This document shows positions 56,765 through 64,000 of a stretch of 64,000 nucleotides of DNA, piece by piece. Position numbers and translations under genes: made by a program. Positions within the stretch are counted from its first letter, which is position 1, and each line of letters starts with the position of its first letter. Under the pieces are notes generated by a model. The model searched no databases, had not been told where the DNA came from, and saw only the letters and a program-made list of their open reading frames with translations. This stretch comes from Thermoplasmata archaeon. GTDB lineage: Archaea > Thermoplasmatota > Thermoplasmata > RBG-16-68-12. Where the stretch lies: contig DASWDU010000018.1 of NCBI GenBank assembly GCA_036395115.1, positions 30,239 through 94,238 on the forward strand, read 5' to 3'.

Positions 56765-57219
56765 CGGCGGCGGACCGCACCTTCGTCCTGCTGAAGCCGG
56801 ACGCGGTGCATCGCGGCCTGGTCGGGGAGATCGTTGCGCGGTTCGAGCATCGGGGCCTGAAGCTCGTGGCCCTGAAGATGATCCGGGTGACGCGGTCCCT
56901 TGCGGAGACCTACTACGCAGAACACAAGGGCAAGGCGTTCTTCGAGCCCCTGATGTCGTACGTCACCGGGGGGCCCGTCATCGCGATGGTCTTGGAGGGG
57001 GACGGCGCCGTCCCGGCCGTGAGGAGGATGATGGGCAAGACGAACTCGGCCGAGGCGGAACCGGGGACGATCCGCGGCGACCTCGCCCTGACGATCGGTC
57101 GCAACCTCATCCACGGCTCGGATTCGCCGGCGAGCGCGAAACGGGAGATCGACCTTTTCTTCAAGAAGGACGAATTCTACTCGTACACGCGGATCGACGA
57201 GGCTTGGCTTCGGGAGTAG
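56761..57219 (+). CDS. ndk: Nucleoside diphosphate kinase
   Basis: 152 residues from GTG 56761 (overlapping the eL24 stop). [17 protein letters not shown] at the start and [18 protein letters not shown] with the phosphorylated His are diagnostic. It transfers the gamma phosphate among nucleotides. The eL24-ndk-aIF5B order is common in archaea. Confidence 0.97.
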   Translation: MTAADRTFVLLKPDAVHRGLVGEIVARFEHRGLKLVALKMIRVTRSLAETYYAEHKGKAFFEPLMSYVTGGPVIAMVLEGDGAVPAVRRMMGKTNSAEAEPGTIRGDLALTIGRNLIHGSDSPASAKREIDLFFKKDEFYSYTRIDEAWLRE

Positions 57220-57286
57220 TGCCGCCCGTCGGGATCCAGCGAAAGGCCTAAGCTGTGAGCCCGGCCTGTCCTCCCGGAGGAACTCG

Positions 57287-57421
57287 ATGGACATTGGCCT
57301 GACGAGCCGGGTATGGAAGCTCGACAATCAGGTCGCGAGCCTCGAGGCAGCCGTGGACGAACTCCGCAAGCGCCTCGATGCTCTCGAGGCCGCGATGAAT
57401 CCGGTCGAGCGGGAGAAATAG
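57287..57421 (+). CDS. Small coiled-coil protein upstream of aIF5B
   Basis: 44 residues from ATG 57287, with GGAGG six bases upstream. A single amphipathic heptad helix (VASLEAAVDELRKRLDALEAAM) suggests a coiled coil. No family recognised, but the good ribosome site and codon use support a real gene. Confidence 0.6.
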   Translation: MDIGLTSRVWKLDNQVASLEAAVDELRKRLDALEAAMNPVEREK

Positions 57422-57455
57422 ATTCTAATAGCGTCGGCTTCTTGGTCCGACGCTT

Positions 57456-59213
57456 ATGGCCTCGATTCGCCAGCCGATCGTGTCCGTCCTCGGGCACGTC
57501 GACCATGGGAAGACGACCCTCCTCGACCGGATCCGCGGCACCGGCGTCGCGGGCCGCGAGGCCGGTGGGATCACCCAGCACATCGGCGCCACCGAGGTGC
57601 CCCTCGCCGCCATCCTCGAGGCGTGCGGCGACCTTGTGAGGGGCAAGTCTTTCCGGATCCCGGGGCTCCTCTTCATCGACACGCCCGGTCACGTGGCGTT
57701 CTCGACGCTCCGCGCGCGGGGCGGCGCCTTGGCCGACCTCGCGGTGCTCGTCATCGACGTCAACGAGGGGTTCCGGCCGCAGACGATCGAGAGCCTGAAC
57801 ATCCTCAAACGGTACAAGACCCCGTTCATCGTCGCGGCCAACAAGATCGACCTCGTCCCCGGCTGGCGGAAGCACGAAGGCAAGCCGTTCCTGGCGTCGT
57901 ACTCGGACCAACCGAAGTCGGCGAGGGCGGAGTTCGACAAACGTATGTACGAGCTTGTGGGCCGGCTCTACGAGCACGGTTTCTCCGCGGACCGCTACGA
58001 CCGCATCGAGGACTTCACGGCGAACCTCGCCGTCGTCCCGGTGAGCGCGAAGTACGGCGAGGGGATCCCGGACATGCTCCTCATGCTGATCGGACTCGCG
58101 CAGCGCTTCCTCGAGCAGCAACTCGAGACGGCCGCGGGCCCCGCGGAGGGCACGATCCTCGAGGTCAAGGAAGAGAAAGGTCTCGGCGTCACGCTCGACG
58201 CGATCGTCTACCGGGGCGTCCTGTCGAAAGGCGACACCGTGGTCTTCGGCACGACGGGCAAGCCCGGGACGACAAAGGTGAAGGCGCTCCTGAAGCCGAA
58301 GCCGCTCGACGAGATTCGCGATCCGCAAGAGCGGTTCGACTCCGTGGCGAGCGTCTCCGCCGCGGCCGGGGTGAAGCTCGTCGGCAGCGGTCTCGAACGG
58401 GCCGTCGCGGGCGCCCCGATCCGTGGGGCCAGAGGAGACGTCTCCGCAGTCATCGAGGAGATCGCGAAAGAATCGCAGGTCCACATCGAGACGCAGGACG
58501 AAGGCATCCTCGTCAAGGCCGATGCGATCGGATCCCTCGAAGGCCTGGCGTACGAATGCAAGCAAGCCTCCATCCCGATCAAGTACGCCCGGATCGGGCC
58601 GGTCTCGCGGCGCGACGTCACGGACGCGGCGACGGCGAAAGAGCCGCTCCTGCGCGCAATCCTCGCCTTCAACTTGGAGATCCTTCCAGACGCCAAGACA
58701 TCGCGCCTCGAACACCCGAACCTCGCGCTCCTAGAGAGCGACGTCATCTACCGACTCATCGAGGACTATCAAGCGTGGCGGGAAGAGCGGAAGCGCGCGA
58801 TCGAGGCGGCGAGCCGCAAGGCGATGGCGTATCCGGCGAAGCTCCTGTTCCTCGGAGAACACGTCTTCCGGACGTCGAAACCGGCGATCTTCGGGGTGCG
58901 CATCCTCGCCGGGCGCATCCGGTCGGGCGAGGCGCTCATGCGCGAGGACGGCCGCCCGGTCGGCCGGATCAAGTCGATCCGGAGCGGGGAGAAGAGCTTG
59001 GAGGGGGCCGGGCCGGGACAGGAGGTCGCGATCTCCGTGGACGGGATCACGATCGGCCGCCAGATCAACGGCGGGGACGTCCTGTACGTCGACCTCCCGG
59101 AGACGGACGCGCGGTCGCTGCGGGTCCGCAGGGACCTGACCCACGACGAGGCCGAGGCGCTCGATCAGATCATCGGCATCAAGCGGAAGGAGGATCCGTT
59201 CTGGGCAATGTAG
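57456..59213 (+). CDS. infB: Translation initiation factor aIF5B (IF-2 family)
   Basis: 585 residues. The G domain begins at [22 protein letters not shown], with DTPGH and ANKIDLV. Domains II-IV follow with the C-terminal [24 protein letters not shown] and [12 protein letters not shown]. It promotes subunit joining at initiation. No intein is present in the G domain. Confidence 0.97.
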   Translation: MASIRQPIVSVLGHVDHGKTTLLDRIRGTGVAGREAGGITQHIGATEVPLAAILEACGDLVRGKSFRIPGLLFIDTPGHVAFSTLRARGGALADLAVLVIDVNEGFRPQTIESLNILKRYKTPFIVAANKIDLVPGWRKHEGKPFLASYSDQPKSARAEFDKRMYELVGRLYEHGFSADRYDRIEDFTANLAVVPVSAKYGEGIPDMLLMLIGLAQRFLEQQLETAAGPAEGTILEVKEEKGLGVTLDAIVYRGVLSKGDTVVFGTTGKPGTTKVKALLKPKPLDEIRDPQERFDSVASVSAAAGVKLVGSGLERAVAGAPIRGARGDVSAVIEEIAKESQVHIETQDEGILVKADAIGSLEGLAYECKQASIPIKYARIGPVSRRDVTDAATAKEPLLRAILAFNLEILPDAKTSRLEHPNLALLESDVIYRLIEDYQAWREERKRAIEAASRKAMAYPAKLLFLGEHVFRTSKPAIFGVRILAGRIRSGEALMREDGRPVGRIKSIRSGEKSLEGAGPGQEVAISVDGITIGRQINGGDVLYVDLPETDARSLRVRRDLTHDEAEALDQIIGIKRKEDPFWAM

Positions 59214-59251
59214 AGGAACTCCAGGCGGCGCTGCCGCAGAAACACCGGTGC

Positions 59252-59455
59252 ATGGACTGCGACAAGTGGTACGGGCAGGAAGACGACGAGTACGGCCCCT
59301 GCATGTACAAGCACCTCCGGAAGGAGAAACGGTACGTGACGTACGGGTATCACGACTGCGACGAGGCGGAAGAACTCGAACAGCGGGTGAAGTTGTGGAA
59401 GGCACGCGCGTCCGGAGACTCGAAACGCGGGACATCGACGCCGCCATCCGCCTGA
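59252..59455 (+). CDS. Small zinc-binding-type protein
   Basis: 67 residues from ATG 59252: MDCDKWYGQEDDEYGPCMYK then HDCDEAEELEQRVKLW. Cysteines and a histidine suggest a metal site. The frame also covers LQAALPQKHRC upstream, which looks protein-like; GGAGG at 59190-59194 is seven bases before an in-frame CTG (59201), so a near-cognate start inside the end of infB is possible. Unknown function. Confidence 0.55.
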   Translation: MDCDKWYGQEDDEYGPCMYKHLRKEKRYVTYGYHDCDEAEELEQRVKLWKARASGDSKRGTSTPPSA

Positions 59456-60246
59456 CCGATCTCGAAGGGTGGGGCTACACCCGCAACGACTTCCGCAGGC
59501 TCCTTGCGCTGTCCCCGGACGGCTGCCTCGCCGCGGACTTGGAGGGCGAGGTCGTCGGCGTCCTGACCACGACCGCGTACGACGGGCTCGCGTTCCTCGG
59601 GGCGGTCATCGTGCGTCCGGAGTTGCGCGGGCGCGGCGTCGGGAAGCAGATCATGGAGGCGGCTCTGGACCACCTGCGCGCCTCGGGCGTCGTGACGGTC
59701 CGCCTGTACGCCTACCTCAACGCGATCCCCTTTTACGAACGGCTCGGCTTCCGCCGAGAATACGAGGTCGTCCGGTGGCGGGGTCCAGCCATCTCGGGCC
59801 GCTCGACCGGAGTCCGCCCCGCGCGCCGGTCCGACATTCCGCGCCTCGTCCCTTTGGATGCGGCGTACTTCGGCGCCCCTCGCACGCCGCTCCTCGAACG
59901 GCTCGCCGAGGAATTCCCCGATTCGTTCCTCGTATCCGAGCGGAGCGGCGAGATCCGAGGATACATCGTCGGGAACGTGAACGGCGAGTCGTGTGAAGTC
60001 GGCCCGTGGGCAGTCGGGCCTCCGAGAGATCCGGCCGCCCGGAACCTGTTTCACGCCCTCGTGGCCGCATCCGGGGCGCGCGAGATTGCGTTCAGCGGGC
60101 CGTCCCAGAACGCGCCGCTCCTCGCTTTCGTGGAAGAACTCGGCTACGCGCAGGTGTTCCGCGCGTTGCGCATGGGGTGGGGGGAGAACCGGTTCGCGGG
60201 GAATCCGGCCGGCATCTGGGCGCTCGGGGGGCTGGAGAAAGGCTGA
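59395..60246 (+). CDS. GNAT-family N-acetyltransferase with two GNAT-like halves
   Basis: 283 residues from GTG 59395, overlapping the previous gene by about 60 bases. The first half has the acetyl-CoA loop VRPELRGRGVGKQIMEAALDHL and LNAIPFYERLGFRREYEVVRWRG. The second half (about 145-283) is a degenerate second GNAT fold (PARRSDIPRLVPLDAAYFG, a NAPLLAFVEELGYAQV end). Substrate unknown. Confidence 0.85.
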   Translation: MEGTRVRRLETRDIDAAIRLTDLEGWGYTRNDFRRLLALSPDGCLAADLEGEVVGVLTTTAYDGLAFLGAVIVRPELRGRGVGKQIMEAALDHLRASGVVTVRLYAYLNAIPFYERLGFRREYEVVRWRGPAISGRSTGVRPARRSDIPRLVPLDAAYFGAPRTPLLERLAEEFPDSFLVSERSGEIRGYIVGNVNGESCEVGPWAVGPPRDPAARNLFHALVAASGAREIAFSGPSQNAPLLAFVEELGYAQVFRALRMGWGENRFAGNPAGIWALGGLEKG

Positions 60247-60273
60247 AACGTATGTCCGGCTTGTCTGGACTTC

Positions 60274-60606
60274 GTGACCGAGAAGCGAATCCTCGCGCTC
60301 TTGGCGATGCTAATCGGCCTCATCGGCGGCCTCCTGATCCTCGTGGGGGCGCTTGGTGACCTTCGCGGAATCGACCTGACGGGCAATCTGACGCGGTTGG
60401 CCAACCTCGTCATCGCGACTCTCTTGGGGATTGCAATCATCCTGGGGAGCTTGATGATCTACCGCGGCAAGTACGGCTCCGGAGGCATCATCAACATCGT
60501 GCTCGGGATCATCGTGATTGTCCTCTCCTTGGGCAGTTCGACGGGCGGCATCCTCGCAATCGTCAGCGGCGTCCTCGGGCTCGTCGCCGCGGAAGCCGGG
60601 AAGTGA
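60274..60606 (+). CDS. Small four-helix membrane protein
   Basis: 110 residues from GTG 60274 with about four hydrophobic segments: ILALLAMLIGLIGGLLILVGAL, ANLVIATLLGIAIILGSLMIY, IINIVLGIIVIVLSLG and ILAIVSGVLGLVAAEAG. Glycine-rich, no catalytic motif. Resembles archaeal DUF-type small membrane proteins. Confidence 0.65.
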   Translation: MTEKRILALLAMLIGLIGGLLILVGALGDLRGIDLTGNLTRLANLVIATLLGIAIILGSLMIYRGKYGSGGIINIVLGIIVIVLSLGSSTGGILAIVSGVLGLVAAEAGK

Positions 60607-60612
60607 CCGCGC

Positions 60613-61944
60613 TCAGATCCGCGGCCCGATGAGTTGCCAAAGGACGAGGCCGAGAATTAGAAGGGCGAACGTGTAGCTCACGCCACGCACGATCCGGTCT
60701 CGCCGGTCCGCGGGAATGCCTTTCCGGAGCCGGGAGACGAGCCCTTCGATCCCGTCCTTGAAGAGGTAGCCGCCGTCGAGCGGGATCGCGGGAAGCGCGT
60801 TCGTCGCGCCGAGCATCACGTTGAGCCAGAAGAGCCAGTACACGGTGTTGGCGAGGATCCAGAAAACGGGGGCCGGGATCGCGGCGAGCGGCCCGCCGAT
60901 CTGATAGAACCGGTCCACGGGGTCTTGGATCGGCGCGCGACCTTGGAAGGGGAGGGAGATATACACGAGCATGGCGCCGGGGACGCCGCCGAACTGGTCC
61001 GGATTCGAGAGCGGGTGGTAGTACTCGGTGCTCACGTCGATCCCAAGGATCCCGATGTATGCGTTCCCCTTCCCGTCGTCCGCGAGGGTGATCGGATATG
61101 GAACGGAAGCCGTTCCATCGTACGTGACGATTGTGATGTTGTCCCCGGGGTGCGTGAGCGCCTTCGCGGCTAGGAAGTCCGTGTACGTCCCGATGTCCGT
61201 TCCGTTGTATCGCGTGATGATCGTGTACGGCATCATGCCCGCGTCCCTCGCGGGCGACGGTCCATCCGGGAACCCGATGATCCCGACGCCGGGGGCGACC
61301 GGGGTCACGGAGGCCATCATGACGGAGGAGAAAAGGAATGCGAAGGTGAGGGCGAGCAGCATGTTCGTCGCGGGCCCGGCGGCGTAGAGGCGCGCACGCT
61401 CACGACGCGGGAGGGCGCGCAGTTCCTCCTCGTCGGGCTCGACGAACGCGCCGATCGGGACGAGGAGGAAGATCAGGCCCAGGGACCGGATGCGGATCTT
61501 CGCCGCGAGCGACAGGATGCCGTGGGAGAACTCGTGGAGGATGATCGCCACGGACAGTCCGAGGATGCCGTACCCGAGGGGGATGATCGGATTCACCCCG
61601 GGCAGCCCGAGCAGGAGCTCGGGCGAGGGCGGATTCGCTTGGACCGCCGGGGTTTGCACGAGCGTCGCCTCCCAGATCAGGAGGATCGTCGTGCCCGCCA
61701 TCGTCAGCGCGACGAGGACGATCGCGAGGTCGCCGAACGCCCGCCAGAACCGGGTGGGTCGCGCGACGCGCTCAATCAACCGACGCCCTCGGACGGTCTT
61801 CCACATGAGGAACGGACCCGCGGGCGTAGGCACGGGCGTGAGGCCGCGACGCTCCAGGAGCCCCTTACGTTGAGCGGCGAACACGACGAGGGACCAGAGC
61901 ACGATGAGACCCGCGGCGAGGAGGAGGGGGAGGAGGTCCCACAT
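60613..61944 (-). CDS. Site-2-type membrane metalloprotease (M50 family)
   Basis: 443 residues from ATG 61944. HEFSH (137-141) in a membrane helix is the zinc site, and LDG within AIPLDGGYLF (about residue 385) the third ligand region. A central PDZ-like stretch lies between (DAGMMPYTIITRYNGTDIG). Cleaves membrane proteins inside the bilayer; the target is unknown. TTGAAATAGG about 30 bases upstream suggests a leaderless start. Confidence 0.9.
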   Translation of the reverse strand: MWDLLPLLLAAGLIVLWSLVVFAAQRKGLLERRGLTPVPTPAGPFLMWKTVRGRRLIERVARPTRFWRAFGDLAIVLVALTMAGTTILLIWEATLVQTPAVQANPPSPELLLGLPGVNPIIPLGYGILGLSVAIILHEFSHGILSLAAKIRIRSLGLIFLLVPIGAFVEPDEEELRALPRRERARLYAAGPATNMLLALTFAFLFSSVMMASVTPVAPGVGIIGFPDGPSPARDAGMMPYTIITRYNGTDIGTYTDFLAAKALTHPGDNITIVTYDGTASVPYPITLADDGKGNAYIGILGIDVSTEYYHPLSNPDQFGGVPGAMLVYISLPFQGRAPIQDPVDRFYQIGGPLAAIPAPVFWILANTVYWLFWLNVMLGATNALPAIPLDGGYLFKDGIEGLVSRLRKGIPADRRDRIVRGVSYTFALLILGLVLWQLIGPRI

Positions 61945-61981
61945 GCGCGGCTCCGAACGAGTCTCCGGGCCTATTTCAACC

Positions 61982-62365
61982 TTATCTCGCGGGCAGCTGG
62001 CGCGTCCAAATATCGTCCGGGAGATCGTTGTAGACGGCGAACGCGTCGACCTCGGCCTTCGGGCCGCTCGGCCGCGCGAGCGCCTTGATCCGCTCGACCT
62101 TGAGGATCCAATAGTGAATGCGCCACATCTTCCCCTTCTTGAGCATGACCTCCTCTTGGCGGGTCGACAGGAGGCCTTCCTCCTCGAGCATGTAGAAGAC
62201 ATCGCGATCCGCGACGTCGAGGTTGTTGTCGATGGCCTCCGTCTGGAATCCGAAGAACGACATGAGGTAGTCCGCGAGCGTCCGAACGTCCGCTTCCGCC
62301 ATCCCTCGCCGCCCCACCGTCGCCCGGAGGGCGCCGACCACTTCGGACATCGTTACAACAGGCAT
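61982..62365 (-). CDS. DUF6015-like archaeal protein
   Basis: 127 residues from ATG 62365 (MPVVTMSEVVGALRATVG); ATG 62350 is also possible, and the open frame beyond 62375 precedes the predicted start of transcription (CTTTAAG, 62398-62404). ADYLMSFFGFQTEAIDNNLDVADRDVFYMLEEEGLLSTRQEE and MWRIHYWILK match the archaeal DUF6015-type helical family as I recall it. Function unknown. Confidence 0.65.
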   Translation of the reverse strand: MPVVTMSEVVGALRATVGRRGMAEADVRTLADYLMSFFGFQTEAIDNNLDVADRDVFYMLEEEGLLSTRQEEVMLKKGKMWRIHYWILKVERIKALARPSGPKAEVDAFAVYNDLPDDIWTRQLPAR

Positions 62366-62456
62366 CCAGATCCACTTCCGAACCACGCGGCGTGCCACTT
62401 AAAGGCCGTCGAGCCCATTCCTGTTCCTGACCCTGATATCCATTCGGAGGAACTCG

Positions 62457-62792
62457 ATGCCGCCGCGACGCCCCGCCGCGCACGCCATGGCCTACGTGAC
62501 CGCGCCGGACCTCGAGACGGCCCGTTCGATCGCACGCGCCGTCGTCGGGCGACGGCTGGCGGCGTGCGCGAACCTCTGGCCGATCGAATCGATGTACCGA
62601 TGGAAAGGGACTCTCGAGGACGCGAGCGAGGTCGTGATCGTGTTCAAGACCCGCGCCGCCCTGCTGCCGAAACTCATCGCCGCGGTCCGGGAGAACCACC
62701 CGTACGAGGTCCCGTGCATCGTGTCGTACCCGATGGGTCCCGCCCTGCGCGATTTCCTCGACTGGATCGATGCGGAGACCGCTCAGCGATAG
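62457..62792 (+). CDS. cutA: Divalent-cation tolerance protein CutA
   Basis: 111 residues with GGAGG before ATG 62457. AYVTAPDLETARSIARAVVGRRLAACANLWPIESMYRWKG and FKTRAALLPKLIAAVRENHPYEVPCIV are diagnostic. Trimeric ferredoxin-like fold; function in archaea unclear. Its end overlaps the convergent Memo-family gene by ten bases. Confidence 0.95.
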   Translation: MPPRRPAAHAMAYVTAPDLETARSIARAVVGRRLAACANLWPIESMYRWKGTLEDASEVVIVFKTRAALLPKLIAAVRENHPYEVPCIVSYPMGPALRDFLDWIDAETAQR

Positions 62793-63646
62793 ACGGCGAT
62801 CGCCGCGTACCCGACCGCCATCCGCGCGTCGCCGCTCGTGTCGCTCGAGGTCCCGTACTTCAGGAGCTTCGCCCGCGTCGCGCCGAGTCGCCTGGCCGCC
62901 GTCAGCATCGCGGTGACCGGCCCGTACCCGCACATCGAGATGTCGTCCTGCGCGACCCGTCCGGAGAACCCCTTCGGGTCCAACGCGAGGACCTTCTCGA
63001 TCGCCTTCGCATCCTGTCCTTTCGCGAACGCGGGCGCGGTCATCCCGCGCGGGGGCATCTGGAAATACTGCGGGCCCACGTGCGTGAAGTCGGACGAGGC
63101 GATCAACATCACGTCCTTGCCTTCGACGGCGTCGGCGACGAGGCCGCCGACCTCCGCGGCGAGGTCGTACTCCTGGAACGCCATGCACACCGGCACGAAC
63201 CGGACGGCGTCGGACAGGGCCTGCAAGAAGGGCAGCTGGACCTCGATGCTGTGCTCGTCCCGGTGCGCGAGGACGTCGTCCTCGAGGGGCGGTTTCGAGA
63301 CCGCGTCGTAGAGGCCGGCATCAAGCGAGGCCGTGCCGAGCGGCGTCTGCCAATCGTGCTTCGTAATCGCGAGGGGAGCGCCGTGTCCGTGGTGGTTCGG
63401 GCCGAAGATCAGGAACGTCGAGGGCCATCCGTCGGCCGCGAGCGCCGCATAGGCGTGCGCCGCCACCGGCCCCGAATACACGTACCCGGCGTGGGGCACG
63501 ACGAGCCCGAGCAGCCGGCGCTCGCCTTTCTCGACCTCCGGGACGCGACCGGGTCCGTGCGGATGGGTGTAGCACTCCCGAATCTGCCGGAGCAGGGCGT
63601 CGCGCGAACGCTCGTAGAACGCTCCTGCGACGGCCGGGTACCGCAT
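62783..63646 (-). CDS. Memo-family protein (AmmeMemoRadiSam system B)
   Basis: 287 residues. MRYPAVAGAFYERSRDALLRQI, VVPHAGYVYSGPVAAHAYAAL, FGPNHHGHG, HSIEVQLPFLQ and SSDFTH are the Memo signature, related to extradiol dioxygenases. It lies 14 bases after uS2, a common archaeal pairing. Its partners AMMECR1 and the radical SAM protein are not in the window. Confidence 0.93.
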   Translation of the reverse strand: MRYPAVAGAFYERSRDALLRQIRECYTHPHGPGRVPEVEKGERRLLGLVVPHAGYVYSGPVAAHAYAALAADGWPSTFLIFGPNHHGHGAPLAITKHDWQTPLGTASLDAGLYDAVSKPPLEDDVLAHRDEHSIEVQLPFLQALSDAVRFVPVCMAFQEYDLAAEVGGLVADAVEGKDVMLIASSDFTHVGPQYFQMPPRGMTAPAFAKGQDAKAIEKVLALDPKGFSGRVAQDDISMCGYGPVTAMLTAARRLGATRAKLLKYGTSSDTSGDARMAVGYAAIAVYR

Positions 63647-63660
63647 GCCAGACGCCCCGC

Positions 63661-64000
63661 TCAGAGGGACGCCTCGTAATCATCGATTGTGAACGTAAAC
63701 CCTTCGTCCGACGTCAGAGCGCCCCGTGCCTTGAGGACCTCGCGCGTAAGGAGCCAGTACACCGTCGCGAGCGCTCGCCGACCCTTGTTGTTCGTGGGCA
63801 CGACGAGGTCGACGTCCCGCGTCTCGTTGTTCGCGTCGCAGAGGGCGACGACCGGGATGCCGACGTTCAGCGCTTCCCGGAGCGCCTGCTGGTCCGCGGC
63901 GGGGTCCGTGATCAGGAGGACCTCGGGCTCGATGAACTCCGGGAGGTTCGGGTTCGTCAGCGTGCCGGGGACGAACCGGCCCGCGAGCACCTTCGCTCCG
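63661..64000 (-). CDS. rps2: Ribosomal protein uS2 (5' part outside window)
   Basis: The frame is open at the right edge ([32 protein letters not shown]) and ends at 63661. [54 protein letters not shown] is diagnostic for archaeal uS2. The first half of the gene is missing because of the window boundary. Upstream of the Memo-family gene. Confidence 0.95.
   Translation of the reverse strand, partial: GAKVLAGRFVPGTLTNPNLPEFIEPEVLLITDPAADQQALREALNVGIPVVALCDANNETRDVDLVVPTNNKGRRALATVYWLLTREVLKARGALTSDEGFTFTIDDYEASL

Overview
This window is a gene-dense, high-GC stretch of an archaeal chromosome. The archaeal assignment rests on a complete archaeal-order S10/spc ribosomal cluster (uL3 to uL15 plus secY, with aIF1 and the RNase P subunit Rpp29 embedded), RFC large subunit, membrane-anchored LonB, Taw1, archaeal NadM, aIF5B, eL24/eS28/L7Ae, UPF0200 and COG1325 proteins, a Memo-family protein next to uS2, and a tRNA-His with an encoded G-1. 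Many genes have a TATA-like element about 25-30 bases before the start codon, suggesting leaderless transcripts. GTGA/ATGA stop-start overlaps are common. A DUF835-type domain, a DUF6015-type protein and the overall gene content suggest an uncultured Thermoplasmata-like lineage; that placement is an inference.

Layout. 1-1230: two serine-recombinase C-terminal fragments and a ribbon-helix-helix (RHH) protein with tandem operators. 1376-3317: rfcL and a coupled unknown gene. 3318-5250: a decayed accessory patch with an integrase-like fragment, a small anchored protein and a frameshifted zinc-ribbon relic. 5259-8894: taw1, a DedA/VTT-like membrane protein, a Nog1-type GTPase and pdxS. 9455-12493: UPF0200, COG1325 and the two aconitase X subunits of phosphomevalonate dehydratase, the small one fused to a Nudix domain. 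12408-18285: an isoleucyl-tRNA synthetase carrying a C-terminal helix-hairpin-helix, zinc-ribbon and DUF835 extension, and an orphan solute-binding protein. 18395-20892: tRNA-His, a gene interrupted by an in-frame TGA, a winged-helix regulator and argF. 20938-23927: an ABC transporter operon without a binding protein. 23931-38151: the ribosomal protein/SecY operon on the minus strand. 38744-40574: three tandem Ras/Rab-like small GTPases. 40708-43421: LonB, a CxxC mini-protein and NadM. 43551-49809: a TctA-like permease and a trpB2-hyuA-hyuB operon. 49912-51964: ACT regulator, an unknown protein, a CoA-binding protein and a Nudix hydrolase. 52097-52580: a small gene bracketed by near-perfect palindromic direct repeats. 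52657-55418: DHH exonuclease, zinc-ribbon and membrane proteins. 55539-59455: a translation cluster (L7Ae, eS28, extended eL24, ndk, aIF5B). 59395-64000: GNAT, membrane proteins, an S2P-type protease, CutA, Memo and the start of uS2.

Most genes are translation, tRNA, cofactor and protein-quality-control housekeeping. The most unusual items are the palindrome-bracketed cassette around 52.1-52.6 kb, whose product could have a Cas2/VapD-like fold; the IleRS-DUF835 fusion; the AcnX-Nudix fusion; and the three-gene array of eukaryote-like small GTPases with altered catalytic positions.
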